64,000 nucleotides of DNA, from contig NZ_FOBV01000002.1 in the NCBI RefSeq assembly GCF_900109935.1, forward strand, positions 434,001-498,000, in the 5' to 3' direction. Positions 36,227-45,769 of this stretch are shown here, in pieces. Numbering within the stretch: the stretch's first letter is position 1; the number at the start of each line of letters is the position of its first letter. The notes below the pieces were generated by a model. That model searched no databases. It was not told the origin of the DNA and saw only the letters and a list, made by a program, of their open reading frames with translations. Made by a program: the position numbers and the translations under genes. The DNA is from Chryseobacterium taichungense (GTDB lineage: Bacteria > Bacteroidota > Bacteroidia > Flavobacteriales > Weeksellaceae).

Positions 36227-38224
36227 ATGAAAAAATTAATAACATTTATTCGCACATTATCCCTAACAATTGCCCTTGGCGTAATCCCGTTTACTTTTGT
36301 AAATGCGCAAAACCAAAACAATGAAAAAGCTGAAATCTATAATAATTTACCTAAACTTATTTTTGATAGTTCATTAGGAAATTTTCATGGAAATTTCCAA
36401 AACGAGGATGCTTCTGTAGATTTTTTAATGAATCATTTTTCAAAATGGCTCGGGACAGACAGTGATCATACTTACACATTAATTAGTAATATTACAGATG
36501 ACTTGGGAATTAGTCACGCCGCTTATCAGCATTATTATAAGGGTATAAAAGTTGTCGACGAAATTATTCTTCTTCACTCAAAAAATGGGAAACTGACTTA
36601 TGTAAATGGTGAACTTTCGCAGAATATTAAACTTGATATTGTTCCAACATTATCCAAGAGTATCGTTGAATCTATAGTTTCAGAAAACCTTAAAGCCTCA
36701 AAGATAACTTACACCGATTTTGAGCAGGTAATTACTAAGGTAATTAAAGATAGGAAAACCGAGCTGCATTTAACCTCTCAGATTAATGCACTTTCTATGA
36801 AACCGCTGAAAAGCTACTTATACTTCATCGATAATACATCTAAAGAAATTGTAAAAAAACTTCCAAAGATATTGCATGTTGATACCCCTTCTACGAGTGC
36901 AACCCTGTATAAAGGCAACCAGCAAATTACAGTTGACTCACATAATGGGAGTTTCCGTCTAAAAGACAATACTAGAAATATTCATACACTAAATGGTACT
37001 GACTGGGACGGTAACGGGAATCTTTCTACAGGTGAATTAACTGGAAACATCACAGAATACACAAGTAATACACCGAATTTTACCGAAACAGCTACAAAAC
37101 CTGCGGTTGAAGTACATTGGGGGATGAAAAATGCTTATGATTACTATATTAATAAACATAACCGGGTAAGCTATGATGGTAACGGTTCGATAATAAGAAA
37201 TTACTACAATATTAATTTTAATACGCCAAACCAACCTGTTAACGGGGCTCAGGCGGCAGCGATAGATACACAGGGCATTGTTGCAATGGTTTATGGAAAT
37301 GGGATGGTGAATGGCTCGGCGGCTTATTCAAATCCTGTAGTTGGTTTGGATATCGCAGGACATGAATATTCACACCTGATTATTGGTAGAAATGGGATGG
37401 GTGGTTTGAATTATCAAGCTGAGTCGGGTGCATTAAATGAATCTATTGCTGATATGTTTGGTACCGCTATTGAATTTTATTCTGGAGTTAATCCAAATTG
37501 GACTGTTGGAGAAGGAATACCCAAACCTGTTATAGGTACTTTTATAAGAAGTATGTCCAATCCGAATTCAGGACCGGCGGTATTGGGGTCACAACAACCT
37601 GACACATATTTAGGAACTTATTGGGCAAGTACGGCACCTCCATATGATAATACAACCGATTTTGGTGGTGTACACACAAATAGTGGAGTAGGAAATTATT
37701 GGTTTTATTTACTTTCAATGGGTGGTTCCGGTACCAATGATATTGGAAATGCATTTAACGTGACCGGGATCTCCATTCAAAAAGCGGAAAAAATAATCTA
37801 CAGAACTCTTACTACTTACTTAACTCCTAACTCTTCATATATTGATGCTTATAACGGAACCAAGCAAGCTGTTACAGATTTATATGGTGCAACAAGCAAC
37901 GAACAGAATCAAAATGTCAAAGCCTGGTATGCAGTAGGAATTGGAAATGGTGTACTTGCAACGAATGAGACAAATCTATTTTCTGAAAATGGAATAAAAA
38001 TTTATCCAAATCCGATAAAGGATGGAATATATACTATAGATAGCAATAGCAGTGATTGGAGTTTTGAAATTTTTGATATGTCTGGAAAATTAATCAGAAA
38101 AAGTGAAAAGTTGAGCAAGGGAAAAAACAGAATCTCTGCTAACGGAATAAAGGCAGGTGTATATCTCTTAAAATTTGTTTCTGAAACAAATGAAACTTTT
38201 ACCAAGAAACTAATATTTGAATAA
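36227..38224 (+). CDS. Secreted M4 (thermolysin-like) metalloprotease with T9SS sorting tail
   Basis: About 665 residues from the ATG at 36227. An in-frame TTG at 36194 is unlikely. Order: signal peptide (MKKLITFIRTLSLTIALGVIPFTFVNA); FTP-like propeptide (about 60-200); M4 catalytic domain with zinc motif HEYSH at 379-383 and the third-ligand segment GALNESIADMFG (Glu405); a VHTNSGVGNYWFY segment with the late catalytic His; and a C-terminal Por sorting domain of about 75 residues (GIKIYPNPIKDGIYTI to FTKKLIFE) that targets it through the type IX system. The zinc motif has Tyr-Ser where thermolysin has Leu-Thr. It is an extracellular protease, first of three exported enzymes in a row. Confidence 0.93.
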   Translation: MKKLITFIRTLSLTIALGVIPFTFVNAQNQNNEKAEIYNNLPKLIFDSSLGNFHGNFQNEDASVDFLMNHFSKWLGTDSDHTYTLISNITDDLGISHAAYQHYYKGIKVVDEIILLHSKNGKLTYVNGELSQNIKLDIVPTLSKSIVESIVSENLKASKITYTDFEQVITKVIKDRKTELHLTSQINALSMKPLKSYLYFIDNTSKEIVKKLPKILHVDTPSTSATLYKGNQQITVDSHNGSFRLKDNTRNIHTLNGTDWDGNGNLSTGELTGNITEYTSNTPNFTETATKPAVEVHWGMKNAYDYYINKHNRVSYDGNGSIIRNYYNINFNTPNQPVNGAQAAAIDTQGIVAMVYGNGMVNGSAAYSNPVVGLDIAGHEYSHLIIGRNGMGGLNYQAESGALNESIADMFGTAIEFYSGVNPNWTVGEGIPKPVIGTFIRSMSNPNSGPAVLGSQQPDTYLGTYWASTAPPYDNTTDFGGVHTNSGVGNYWFYLLSMGGSGTNDIGNAFNVTGISIQKAEKIIYRTLTTYLTPNSSYIDAYNGTKQAVTDLYGATSNEQNQNVKAWYAVGIGNGVLATNETNLFSENGIKIYPNPIKDGIYTIDSNSSDWSFEIFDMSGKLIRKSEKLSKGKNRISANGIKAGVYLLKFVSETNETFTKKLIFE

Positions 38225-38328
38225 CGTTTATTTTAAATAATTGTTTTTCAATAGATTAATGTTGGTTTTTTAAATATATCGCCAGGCCCAAACCGTTTAT
38301 GATACAAAATATACATATCACTTAAAAC

Positions 38329-39225
38329 ATGAATTATAAATTTTTTATATGCCTTCTGATATCTAATTTCGTTTTTTCACAAAGTGTAAAGTTAGAAGAA
38401 AGACTTCCTCTTGATTACGAAGTATACCGCGACACGAATGAGAAAAAACTTAAAAAAGAATATGAGTATTTAAATTCTCTGCAATTTTACGGATTTGATT
38501 ATAAGTCTTTCGATAATTTAAAAATCAGAGGATTTCTCATTCAGCCAAAAAAAGAAGGAAAATATCCGGTAATTGTATTTAATCGTGGCGGAAATCGGGA
38601 ACTTGGTTTGGTGTCCATACAAATGATGACGGATTTTCTGGGTAAAATTGCAGAGCAAGGTTTCATTGTTATGGGCTCACAGCTTCGTGGCAGTGGATTG
38701 AGTGAAGGTCAGGATGAATTTGGAGGAAAAGATATTAATGATGTTTTAAGCATTTTAGATATCATAAAGACCCTTCCAAATGCAGATCAGTCAAGAATCG
38801 GAATGATAGGGATAAGTCGCGGCGTGATGACCAATTTTTTGGTGCTTAAGGAAACCGATGTAATAAAGTCCTGTATTTCAATTGCAGGAATCGCAGACCT
38901 TGACCAAAAAGATCGCGCAGATATGAAGTCTTTATATCAGCAACTGATTCCGGGCTACAATGAAAATCCGAAACTGGAATTAGAAAAACGTTCACCGTTA
39001 ATCGCTATTGAAAAAATGAAAAGGAAATCCTCCTCTCATTTTATTATTCACGGCGCAAAAGATGAGAAGGTAAACGTTTCCAATGCGTTTGACTTATATC
39101 AAAAACTTTCGCAAAACAATATTTCCGCAAGATTAAAAATCTATGAAGATGAAAATCATGGAATAAACAGTCATACAGATGAACTGTTGACAGATATTTC
39201 CAATTGGTTTAAAACTAAATTATAA
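38329..39225 (+). CDS. Exported alpha/beta hydrolase, S9 peptidase-like
   Basis: A 298-residue protein with a signal peptide ending near FVFSQ. The hydrolase core has VIVFNRGGNRELG, the nucleophile elbow GISRG (161-165, Ser163), Asp in IIHGAKDEKVN and His in DENHGINSH. The IIHGAKDEKVN plus YEDENHG pattern is that of prolyl-oligopeptidase (S9) family C-terminal domains, but the propeller domain is absent. It is a periplasmic or secreted esterase or peptidase of unknown substrate. Confidence 0.85.
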   Translation: MNYKFFICLLISNFVFSQSVKLEERLPLDYEVYRDTNEKKLKKEYEYLNSLQFYGFDYKSFDNLKIRGFLIQPKKEGKYPVIVFNRGGNRELGLVSIQMMTDFLGKIAEQGFIVMGSQLRGSGLSEGQDEFGGKDINDVLSILDIIKTLPNADQSRIGMIGISRGVMTNFLVLKETDVIKSCISIAGIADLDQKDRADMKSLYQQLIPGYNENPKLELEKRSPLIAIEKMKRKSSSHFIIHGAKDEKVNVSNAFDLYQKLSQNNISARLKIYEDENHGINSHTDELLTDISNWFKTKL

Positions 39226-39290
39226 AATTTATTATTTACAACTTTAAAAAGAAAGGTATCTGTCTATCTAACCACTAACGATCTAAATAA

Positions 39291-40529
39291 ATGAAAATAA
39301 AAATCTATTTAATAATTCTTTTTATATTTTCTTTTTATGCAATTCAAGCACAAAAGGGGAATGAATTAACCGATGAGCAAAAAAAATATATTACTAAATT
39401 TATTTATCCACTTTCGACTTATGAACCATCTACAGCCAATGAAGAAGATTTAAAAGTTTTAGACAAATTTATCGGAAACTCTAAAATTGTTGGTTTAGGC
39501 GAATCAACTCACGGCTCAAGTGAAGTGTATAAAATGAAATATCGTATAAGTGAGTATTTAATCAAAAATTTAAACTATAATATTTTTTCTCTAGAAGCAA
39601 ATATGCCGGAAAGTTATTTAATGAATAATTATATTAGTAAAAATATAGATTCTCCACGACATATTTTAAGCGGAATGTATTTTTGGCTTTGGCAAACCCA
39701 GGAAACCTTAAATTTTGTTGAATGGTTAAAAATTTACAATGAAAATACAAATAACAAAGTACTATTTGATGGCTTTGATATGCAACATTATTTTGGAGCA
39801 TTACAGGGGATTAGAGATATTTATAAAACAAATAATTATGAGTTGGATGATTTTAACAATCTGTTTAAAGTTTTGAAAGAGAAGAACCGCGGTCAAAGAA
39901 GGTATACGGCTAAAAATCAAGTTACTATTAATGATTTATTAGATAAAGTTTCCCAAAAGGCTGTGAATATTGATGATGCAGAAATCAAAAAAAGATATTT
40001 ACAGAATATCACAATCATTAGGCAAAAAATACAAGTTGGCAGTTCAGTAACCAGAGATAAATTTATGGCTGAAAATATAGATTGGATCAAACAAAACTAT
40101 ACTCCAAGTAAGATAATCGTATCTGCTCATAATTTCCATGTTTCTAAAGAAAATTCCTTTTCAATGGGCTTTCATATAAACAAAAAATATCAAAATAATT
40201 ATGTGAACTTTGGATTTGCATTTTATGAAGGAAATTACACGGCAAGCATAAATAAAAAGGTAGGAACATTCACATCACAAACAGCACCACAAGGTAGTTT
40301 AGAATATAATTTAAACTCATTAAATATACCCTATTTTGTTTTAGATTTAAAATCTATAAAGGCAGATAATAATGAACTGGGAAAATGGATATTAAAAAAG
40401 ATTCTGTTTCGTAAAACCGGCTCTGGAACTGAAAATAATGAGTTTAGAAAAACAAATATTGCAGATTCTTTTGACTATTTGGTTTTTATCAATAAATCTA
40501 CGCACTCAAATTTATTGACAGAGCATTGA
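39291..40529 (+). CDS. Erythromycin esterase family protein, exported
   Basis: A 412-residue protein with a signal peptide (MKIKIYLIILFIFSFYAIQA) and the Ere-family core. It has IVGLGESTHGSSEVYKMKYRISEYL with Glu71 and His74, then FSLEANMPES with Glu102, and VSAHNFHVSKENS with the late His. Ere enzymes linearise macrolide lactones. Many chromosomal family members have no proven macrolide activity, so resistance is a possibility only. Export to the periplasm differs from the classical cytoplasmic EreA/EreB. Confidence 0.85.
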   Translation: MKIKIYLIILFIFSFYAIQAQKGNELTDEQKKYITKFIYPLSTYEPSTANEEDLKVLDKFIGNSKIVGLGESTHGSSEVYKMKYRISEYLIKNLNYNIFSLEANMPESYLMNNYISKNIDSPRHILSGMYFWLWQTQETLNFVEWLKIYNENTNNKVLFDGFDMQHYFGALQGIRDIYKTNNYELDDFNNLFKVLKEKNRGQRRYTAKNQVTINDLLDKVSQKAVNIDDAEIKKRYLQNITIIRQKIQVGSSVTRDKFMAENIDWIKQNYTPSKIIVSAHNFHVSKENSFSMGFHINKKYQNNYVNFGFAFYEGNYTASINKKVGTFTSQTAPQGSLEYNLNSLNIPYFVLDLKSIKADNNELGKWILKKILFRKTGSGTENNEFRKTNIADSFDYLVFINKSTHSNLLTEH

Positions 40530-40594
40530 TATGAAAGGTACAACAGATAAAGTGAAGGACAGGATTATTTCATACGTATCTTAAAAACATGTAA

Positions 40595-40975
40595 TTACTT
40601 GTCGTTGAGCATTTCTTCCCTGATTAAATTTTTATGTTTATTACCCCAATCACTTAATTGTTTCCAAATGGGGACGAGTTCATTTGCAATTGCTGTTAAT
40701 TCATAGTCGACTCTTGGTGGGACTTCCGCATGCACTGTTCTTTTTACCAGCCCTTCTCGTTCCAATTCACGAAGTTGTAATGTCAGCATTCTTTCCGTAA
40801 TTCCTGTGATGCGATTCCGGATCTCACTAAACCGGAGTTTTCCATGTTCAAGTTTGCACAGGATCAGTAATTTCCATCTGCCTCCGATTTTGCAGATAGC
40901 ATAAGTTAGATCGCACTCTGTCATAATATACTGTTCATTGATGCTATTCGTTGAATTTTCCTTTCTTTTTCCCAT
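40595..40975 (-). CDS. HxlR family regulator
   Basis: A 126-residue winged-helix protein with the family core CDLTYAICKIGGRWKLLILCKLEHGKLRFSEIRNRITGITERMLTLQLRELEREGLVKR. The Cys near the start of the domain may sense electrophiles or oxidants. It is divergent from the lipoprotein hydrolase-MFS pair, 91 bp away, and is the probable regulator of that pair. Confidence 0.92.
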   Translation of the reverse strand: MGKRKENSTNSINEQYIMTECDLTYAICKIGGRWKLLILCKLEHGKLRFSEIRNRITGITERMLTLQLRELEREGLVKRTVHAEVPPRVDYELTAIANELVPIWKQLSDWGNKHKNLIREEMLNDK

Positions 40976-40979
40976 TACT

Positions 40980-40995
40980 TACAAATTTGTTTGTA
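40980..40995 (-). promoter_or_regulatory. Operator-like inverted repeat ahead of the HxlR gene
   Basis: TACAAATTTGTTTGTA has perfect 6-base arms TACAAA/TTTGTA and lies 5 bases before the HxlR start. A second imperfect repeat (CCATAC...GTATGG) covers 40996-41030 toward the divergent hydrolase gene. Confidence 0.45.
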
Positions 40996-41038
40996 CCATA
41001 CAATTGGCTGTGTACTATACAAATGTATGGCTTCTATT

Positions 41039-41046
41039 TAATTTTG
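41039..41046 (+). promoter_or_regulatory. -7 element for the lipoprotein hydrolase gene
   Basis: TAATTTTG matches TAnnTTTG and lies 20 bases ahead of the ATG at 41067. No matching TTTG is seen at the right distance. Confidence 0.35.
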
Positions 41047-41066
41047 CCTAAAATTTTAAATAGAAT

Positions 41067-42071
41067 ATGAAAAAACTTGTTGTAACGCTAACGATAGCAG
41101 GATTAGTTTCCTGTAAAACAATAAAACAAAGTGACAAAATGAGTAAAATTACATTAACTCCGGAAATAACCAAAATAGTCGAAAATCTGCAAAAGATCCA
41201 TGTATTTGAAGGCGGAAATCCCTTAGATGTGAGCCGCAAAGGATATGAGACAATGGCTATTCAGCTCGGTGGCAAAAAAGAAGCGGTTAGAATGATAGAA
41301 GAATTTGATATTCCTCAAGAGGATCACGAAATTCCTGTGAGAATTTACAGGCCGAACGGAATTGAAAATGAAAAGTCGTCAGCAATCATTTATCTTCATG
41401 GCGGTTGGTTTGTTTCAGGAAGTTTTGAGACCCATGATGCTATTGTTCGTCAATTGGCCAATGCCACGGGGGCTGCCATCATCTTTGTTGATTATCGTTT
41501 GGCTCCCGAAAACCCTTTCCCTGCTGGTTTCGATGATGCCCGGTCGGTCACTCAATGGATCATTGATAATGCAGACCATTTACATCTGGATAAGAATAAG
41601 ATAGGGGTTATTGGCGACAGTGCCGGGGGAGCCTTGGCGGCAAGTCTATCAACGCAGATTGGCGACCAGCTGAAATTTCAGGTGTTGATCTATCCGGCGG
41701 CGGATAACAGGTTCAATACAACATCATGGAAAGAGTATGAAAATGGACCTATCATCAATAAAGAAGAAGGCATAAGAGCCTGGAACTGGTACTTGGCAAA
41801 TCCTAAGGACCAGGAAAACCCATTAGCAATTCCTTTATTGATCAAAGATTTTAAAAATACACCACCAACGCTCGTTCTATTATCCGAACACGATCCTTTG
41901 CGAGATGAAGGACAGCAACTGGCTGAGAATATGAGAGTATCTGGTGTTCAGGTCAAAACTGTTGTCTACAAAGAAATGGTCCATGGTTTTATGCACATGG
42001 GAGCTATTTTAAAAGAAACCAGAGAGGCGGCTCAGGATATTGCGGCATTTACGAAAGAAAATTCAAAGTAA
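41067..42071 (+). CDS. Lipoprotein alpha/beta hydrolase, hormone-sensitive-lipase type
   Basis: A 334-residue esterase with a lipobox (GLVSC, Cys16) that predicts membrane anchoring. Motifs are the oxyanion HGGW (111-114), GDSAGG with Ser185, Asp in SEHDPLRDEG and His in VHGFMHMG. This is the HSL/BD-FAE arrangement active on short acyl esters. Its stop is one base before the downstream MFS start, so ester hydrolysis and export (or uptake) are coupled in one operon facing the HxlR gene. Confidence 0.9.
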   Translation: MKKLVVTLTIAGLVSCKTIKQSDKMSKITLTPEITKIVENLQKIHVFEGGNPLDVSRKGYETMAIQLGGKKEAVRMIEEFDIPQEDHEIPVRIYRPNGIENEKSSAIIYLHGGWFVSGSFETHDAIVRQLANATGAAIIFVDYRLAPENPFPAGFDDARSVTQWIIDNADHLHLDKNKIGVIGDSAGGALAASLSTQIGDQLKFQVLIYPAADNRFNTTSWKEYENGPIINKEEGIRAWNWYLANPKDQENPLAIPLLIKDFKNTPPTLVLLSEHDPLRDEGQQLAENMRVSGVQVKTVVYKEMVHGFMHMGAILKETREAAQDIAAFTKENSK

Positions 42072-42072
42072 T

Positions 42073-43248
42073 ATGCCCAGAGAATTTTATATGAAGAAAT
42101 ATGCATATATCGGTTGTTTGGGCTTTATTGCCGTTATTACTACCGAATTCGGAGTGATTGGAATTTTACCGCAGATCGCTGAATATTATAAAATAAGCAT
42201 CGATAAGGCGGGTTATCTCTTAAGTGCCTTTGCTTTGGTCATTGCCCTTACCGGACCATTCATGACCTTGCTGGCCTCAGGAATTGATCGCAAAAAGATC
42301 ATGCTAGCCTCCATAGCTATTTTCCTGATCACAGGTCTGGTCTCCTCGTTCTCGCCTCCATTTTGGGTTTTGATGCTGATAAGAATCCTTCCTGCATTTT
42401 TACAGCCGGTCTATATTGCCACCGCTTTATCTGTTGCTGTTTCTAACGCCAATGACGATGAAAAAAATGAATTCATGAGCATTGTGTTCAGTGGGGTAGC
42501 GGTTGCAATGGTGACCACGGTACCATTTGCCACTTGGATTTCGAGCTTATGGTCGTGGGAATATTCTTTTATGATCCAGACGGTTATAAGCTTGATTGCC
42601 TTAGTTGTGATCTATTTTATGCTTCCTTCAATGCCTGTCAAAAAGAAAAGATCCTATGGGACACAAATCAAGATCCTAACTCAGCCGGCATTTATTCTAA
42701 GTACTGCAGCTAACTTTTTCATGATCACCGCATGGTTTTCCACCTACAGTTATTTTTCGGATTATTTGAATAAAGCAAAAGGAATGAACGAAAGCATGAT
42801 AAGTTATATGCTGTTTGTCTTCGGGATTATCGGTGTTTTGTCAACATGGATCGCCGGTAAAATGCTTAATAAGAATGTGACGGGAACGATGGCTTTCTTC
42901 CTGTCCGGAACACTAATAGTTCCTGTCCTGTTATACTTTTCGAATGATAATTTATTATCAATTATTGCTGTGGTTGGACTTTGGGGCTTTATGTATTCGC
43001 CAAGTTTTCTCAATGCATCCGCCTATATGATCTCATCAGCTCCCGATTCCCTGGAATTCGCCAACAGTTTGGCAACTTCATTCGGAAATTTGGGAGTAAC
43101 GTTAGGAACAACTTTGGGTGGCTGGATGATCATAACCAGAGGTGTCGAATACAATCCTTGGATTAGTTTTGTGTTTGGGGCATTGGCTTTTCTGATGATG
43201 ATCTTCAGACATTTTTATGAGAAAAGAGAGAATTTAAAATTAGATTGA
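42073..43248 (+). CDS. MFS transporter, DHA1-like
   Basis: About 391 residues from ATG 42073, with ATG 42091 as an alternative start. Twelve hydrophobic helices are visible, beginning YAYIGCLGFIAVITTEFGVIGILPQIAEYY, with the AraJ/DHA1 pattern TEFGVIGILP in TM1 and DRKKIMLAS in the TM2-3 loop. It is probably a proton-driven exporter of sugars or drugs. It lies directly after the hydrolase gene and shares its regulation. Confidence 0.88.
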   Translation: MPREFYMKKYAYIGCLGFIAVITTEFGVIGILPQIAEYYKISIDKAGYLLSAFALVIALTGPFMTLLASGIDRKKIMLASIAIFLITGLVSSFSPPFWVLMLIRILPAFLQPVYIATALSVAVSNANDDEKNEFMSIVFSGVAVAMVTTVPFATWISSLWSWEYSFMIQTVISLIALVVIYFMLPSMPVKKKRSYGTQIKILTQPAFILSTAANFFMITAWFSTYSYFSDYLNKAKGMNESMISYMLFVFGIIGVLSTWIAGKMLNKNVTGTMAFFLSGTLIVPVLLYFSNDNLLSIIAVVGLWGFMYSPSFLNASAYMISSAPDSLEFANSLATSFGNLGVTLGTTLGGWMIITRGVEYNPWISFVFGALAFLMMIFRHFYEKRENLKLD

Positions 43249-43641
43249 TTTGACTTCTTAATATTGAAAAATTAAAAAAAAGGTCAAAAAACTGTTTCGG
43301 AAGTTAATGAGGAATTAAAAATAAAGTAACTATTACCAGAGACTTATGCCTTTTTTCAGAACGATTCCTTGTTTAATTCCTAAACTTGCTATTGGTCATT
43401 GGTTACCATAACCTTAAAATAAATGTTCTTTATTGGATACAAGAAAAAGCATCTTCTATCTTTTGCAAGTTCAAGTACGTAAGTCCGTGCTAACACAGCT
43501 ACTATAACTGAAGAACCTTACAATAATTAGAATAGAATTGAAGCCAGTGATGTACTTTAGTGTGCAGAATTATTTTTCTTTTTATAAAAATTGAGATAAA
43601 GTGCTTAGATATTAGCCATATCCAGGTTATTACAAAAGATA
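43249..43641. other. Intergenic region without recognised features
   Basis: About 390 bases between convergent genes. There is no hairpin with a T tract, repeat or long frame that I can support. Confidence 0.5.
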
Positions 43642-44562
43642 TCAATCAAAAGACGTACGGAATTCCAAAGGCGAGAGGCCGGTCCTCACCCTGAACATCT
43701 TGCTGAATGACTGCGGATGCTCAAACCCTAGTTCATAAGCGATCTCGGCCACCGTCAGGTCAGTATTGGTTAGCCTCTCCTTTGCTTTTTCAATGACCTT
43801 GCCCCGAATGTACTGCTGTGCATTCTGTCCGATCAATGAGCGTAACAGGTCACTTAGATACCCGGGTGATATCTTTAGCTGATCCGAGAGGTATTGTACG
43901 GTCGGAAGCCCCCGATGAAGTGATGCCTGGGTATTGAGGTAGTCATCGAGAATAGTTTCCGTTCTCTGTAGAATATCGTTATTGACCGCCTTTCGGGTGA
44001 TAAACTGCCTTTTATAAAACCTGTTGACGTAGCTCAGAAGCAACTCTAGCTGCGCAATCACGACCTCCTGGCTGAATTCATCCACGCGGCTGTTAAGCTC
44101 CTGTTCCATGATCCTGTAAACGGAAAGAATGACCTCTCTTTCACTATCGGAAAGATGGAGTGCCTCATTGGAGGTATAGGAAAAATAACTATACTGCTTT
44201 ATTTTTCGGGCAATAGGATGACCCAGCAAAAAATCGGGGTGGATCAGTAAAATATAACAATAGGTCTCGCTGTTGTACTCTGTACTTCCTACTAACTGAT
44301 TAGGCGCCATGAACAGCATGCTGCCCTCATCGTAATCATAATAGTTTCTTCCGTACTTCAGCCTTCCTCTGTTTCTTGTAATAAAGGTGATCTTATAAAA
44401 ACTCAGGACATCATAGATCGGTGCCATTGACGTATTAAAAGGGTTGTCCTGATTGAAATGGACAAGGCTGATCAAAGGGTGCTGAGGTGCCGGCAGTCCG
44501 AACGCCTGATGGCTTTCCGATATTGATATAAAGCGTATCAGCTTATCTTCTTTAGATTTCAT
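43642..44562 (-). CDS. AraC family regulator, paralogue of the one at 28.6-29.5 kb
   Basis: A 306-residue regulator closely similar to the protein at 28591-29505 along its whole length (GLPAPQHPLISLVHFN; RQFITRKAVNNDIL; EIAYELGFEHPQSFSKMFRVRTGLSPLEFR). The double HTH occupies about 205-306. It follows an SDR gene, as its paralogue does, but a terminator hairpin at 44579-44605 separates them here. Confidence 0.9.
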   Translation of the reverse strand: MKSKEDKLIRFISISESHQAFGLPAPQHPLISLVHFNQDNPFNTSMAPIYDVLSFYKITFITRNRGRLKYGRNYYDYDEGSMLFMAPNQLVGSTEYNSETYCYILLIHPDFLLGHPIARKIKQYSYFSYTSNEALHLSDSEREVILSVYRIMEQELNSRVDEFSQEVVIAQLELLLSYVNRFYKRQFITRKAVNNDILQRTETILDDYLNTQASLHRGLPTVQYLSDQLKISPGYLSDLLRSLIGQNAQQYIRGKVIEKAKERLTNTDLTVAEIAYELGFEHPQSFSKMFRVRTGLSPLEFRTSFD

Positions 44563-44578
44563 ACTATAAATGTATAAA

Positions 44579-44605
44579 AAACCTATGACCGGCGATCATA
44601 GGTTT
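44579..44605 (-). terminator. Rho-independent terminator after the SDR gene
   Basis: Perfect 10-bp arms AAACCTATGA/TCATAGGTTT flank a 7-base loop. On the minus strand TTTTTT follows, so it ends transcription from the SDR gene (stop at 44616) before the AraC gene starts at 44562. Confidence 0.75.
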
Positions 44606-44615
44606 TATGTTAAAA

Positions 44616-45389
44616 CTACCAAGGCAGGATATGGTCCTTACCACTGAAATCAGCAGGACCTGTAAAGCTTCCCGTCGGAAGGTCCTCGGCCAAAGCTACC
44701 CGGATCGGTTCCTTCGAACCTTCCTCTACAGAATCCGTTCCCTGAAAATTATTGAGCGCCGTAGCCGTAAATCCAGGGCTTACCAGATGCACCTTGATGC
44801 CGGTGTTCTCCAGGTCGATTGCCAGGGAAAGAAAGATCCCGTTGAGCGCAGTTTTTGAAGCTCCATATACGGCATCAAAATTTGAACGGTAAGGGTTTTC
44901 AGGGTTCGAATTAATAGTCAGTGATCCCAAAGCACTGGAAACAGTGACGATCCTTGCACTTGGGGCCTTGTGCAGTAGCGGCAAAAAAGCCTGCGTCAAA
45001 GCTAACGTTCCAAATACGTTGGTATCCCAAACTTTCTTCAGTTCGCTGATCGGTGCTATGCTCGCACGCTGTGCATTCATGATCTCTTCCAATGTCCGTC
45101 CAGGAGTACCCGCATGGGAGACTGCGGCATTGTTGACCAATAAGGTCAGGTATCCGTATTCTTTTTTGACGATCTCCACCGCGGAATGGATAGACCCTGA
45201 ATCCGTAATATCCAGCTGGATCGCTTTTGACGATCCGCCCAATTGTTCTACGGCTTCTTTACCCTTTTGCAGGTCACGCGATCCGACATACACTTTATAA
45301 CCATTTTCTACAAGGGCTTTAGCGATCTGAAATCCCACACCGGTGTTCGCGCCCGATACCAGTGCCACTTTATTTTCATTGTCTTGCAT
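44616..45389 (-). CDS. Short-chain dehydrogenase/reductase
   Basis: About 257 residues from the Met of MQDNENKVALVSG. A longer frame from 45455 adds 22 unlikely residues. The cofactor motif is SGANTGVGFQIAKAL with GSRD after strand 2, the Asp of LDITDSG, NNAAVS, Ser in VTVSSALGSL and YGASK (catalytic Tyr and Lys). Size and EGSKEPIRVALAEDLPTGSF near the end fit NADP-dependent carbonyl reductases. It is paired with the AraC gene downstream. Confidence 0.9.
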   Translation of the reverse strand: MQDNENKVALVSGANTGVGFQIAKALVENGYKVYVGSRDLQKGKEAVEQLGGSSKAIQLDITDSGSIHSAVEIVKKEYGYLTLLVNNAAVSHAGTPGRTLEEIMNAQRASIAPISELKKVWDTNVFGTLALTQAFLPLLHKAPSARIVTVSSALGSLTINSNPENPYRSNFDAVYGASKTALNGIFLSLAIDLENTGIKVHLVSPGFTATALNNFQGTDSVEEGSKEPIRVALAEDLPTGSFTGPADFSGKDHILPW

Positions 45390-45531
45390 AATTCTTATTT
45401 TTTTAACATTAATGAAGCAAAGATGGATATTAAAACGAAAACTGGTGTAACCCAATCGAGACTACTTGAAGCCCAATCAAGGATATTTTATTTATTTTAC
45501 AGAAAAGTTGAAACTTCTGTAAGACGAACAC

Positions 45532-45563
45532 CTTTTATTTAGTGACAAATAACAATATCTTTG
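45532..45563 (+). promoter_or_regulatory. Promoter block shared with 55613-55644
   Basis: CTTTTATTT (45532-45540) and AAATAACAATATCTTTGTTA (45547-45566) recur at the same spacing at 55.6 kb. TATCTTTG (45556-45563) fits the -7 consensus. Confidence 0.6.
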
Positions 45564-45590
45564 TTAGGAATTTTTTTGAATGATTCATCT

Positions 45591-45716
45591 ATGTCAGAAC
45601 AAGAGATCATGTATCCGGTTTGTTCGCCTGCCTCTGTCATTGGGATCTTCAGCAATGCTTTGAAGCTGAATGCAACGGTTAATATCATCTATCGTTATCA
45701 TCTTGAGAAAATCTAG
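45591..45716 (+). pseudogene. Orphan N-terminal fragment, paralogue of the start of the gene at 55676
   Basis: Forty-one codons from ATG 45591 to TAG. The protein reads MSEQEIMYPVCSPASVIGIF and continues SNALKLNATVNIIY, almost the same as the first 34 residues at 55676. After that the reading frame runs out (RYHLEKI, stop). The promoter block upstream is also shared. I infer the start of a longer gene whose body has been deleted. The YPVYSP-x-S-x-IG-x-FSNALK-like opening recalls the OB-fold N-terminus of exodeoxyribonuclease VII large subunit-like proteins in Bacteroidetes, but that link is from memory. Confidence 0.6.
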
Positions 45717-45769
45717 GCTATCAAATGTTTAAAGTCAGAAAAATAATAAGGAAAACTGATAATTTGTTT

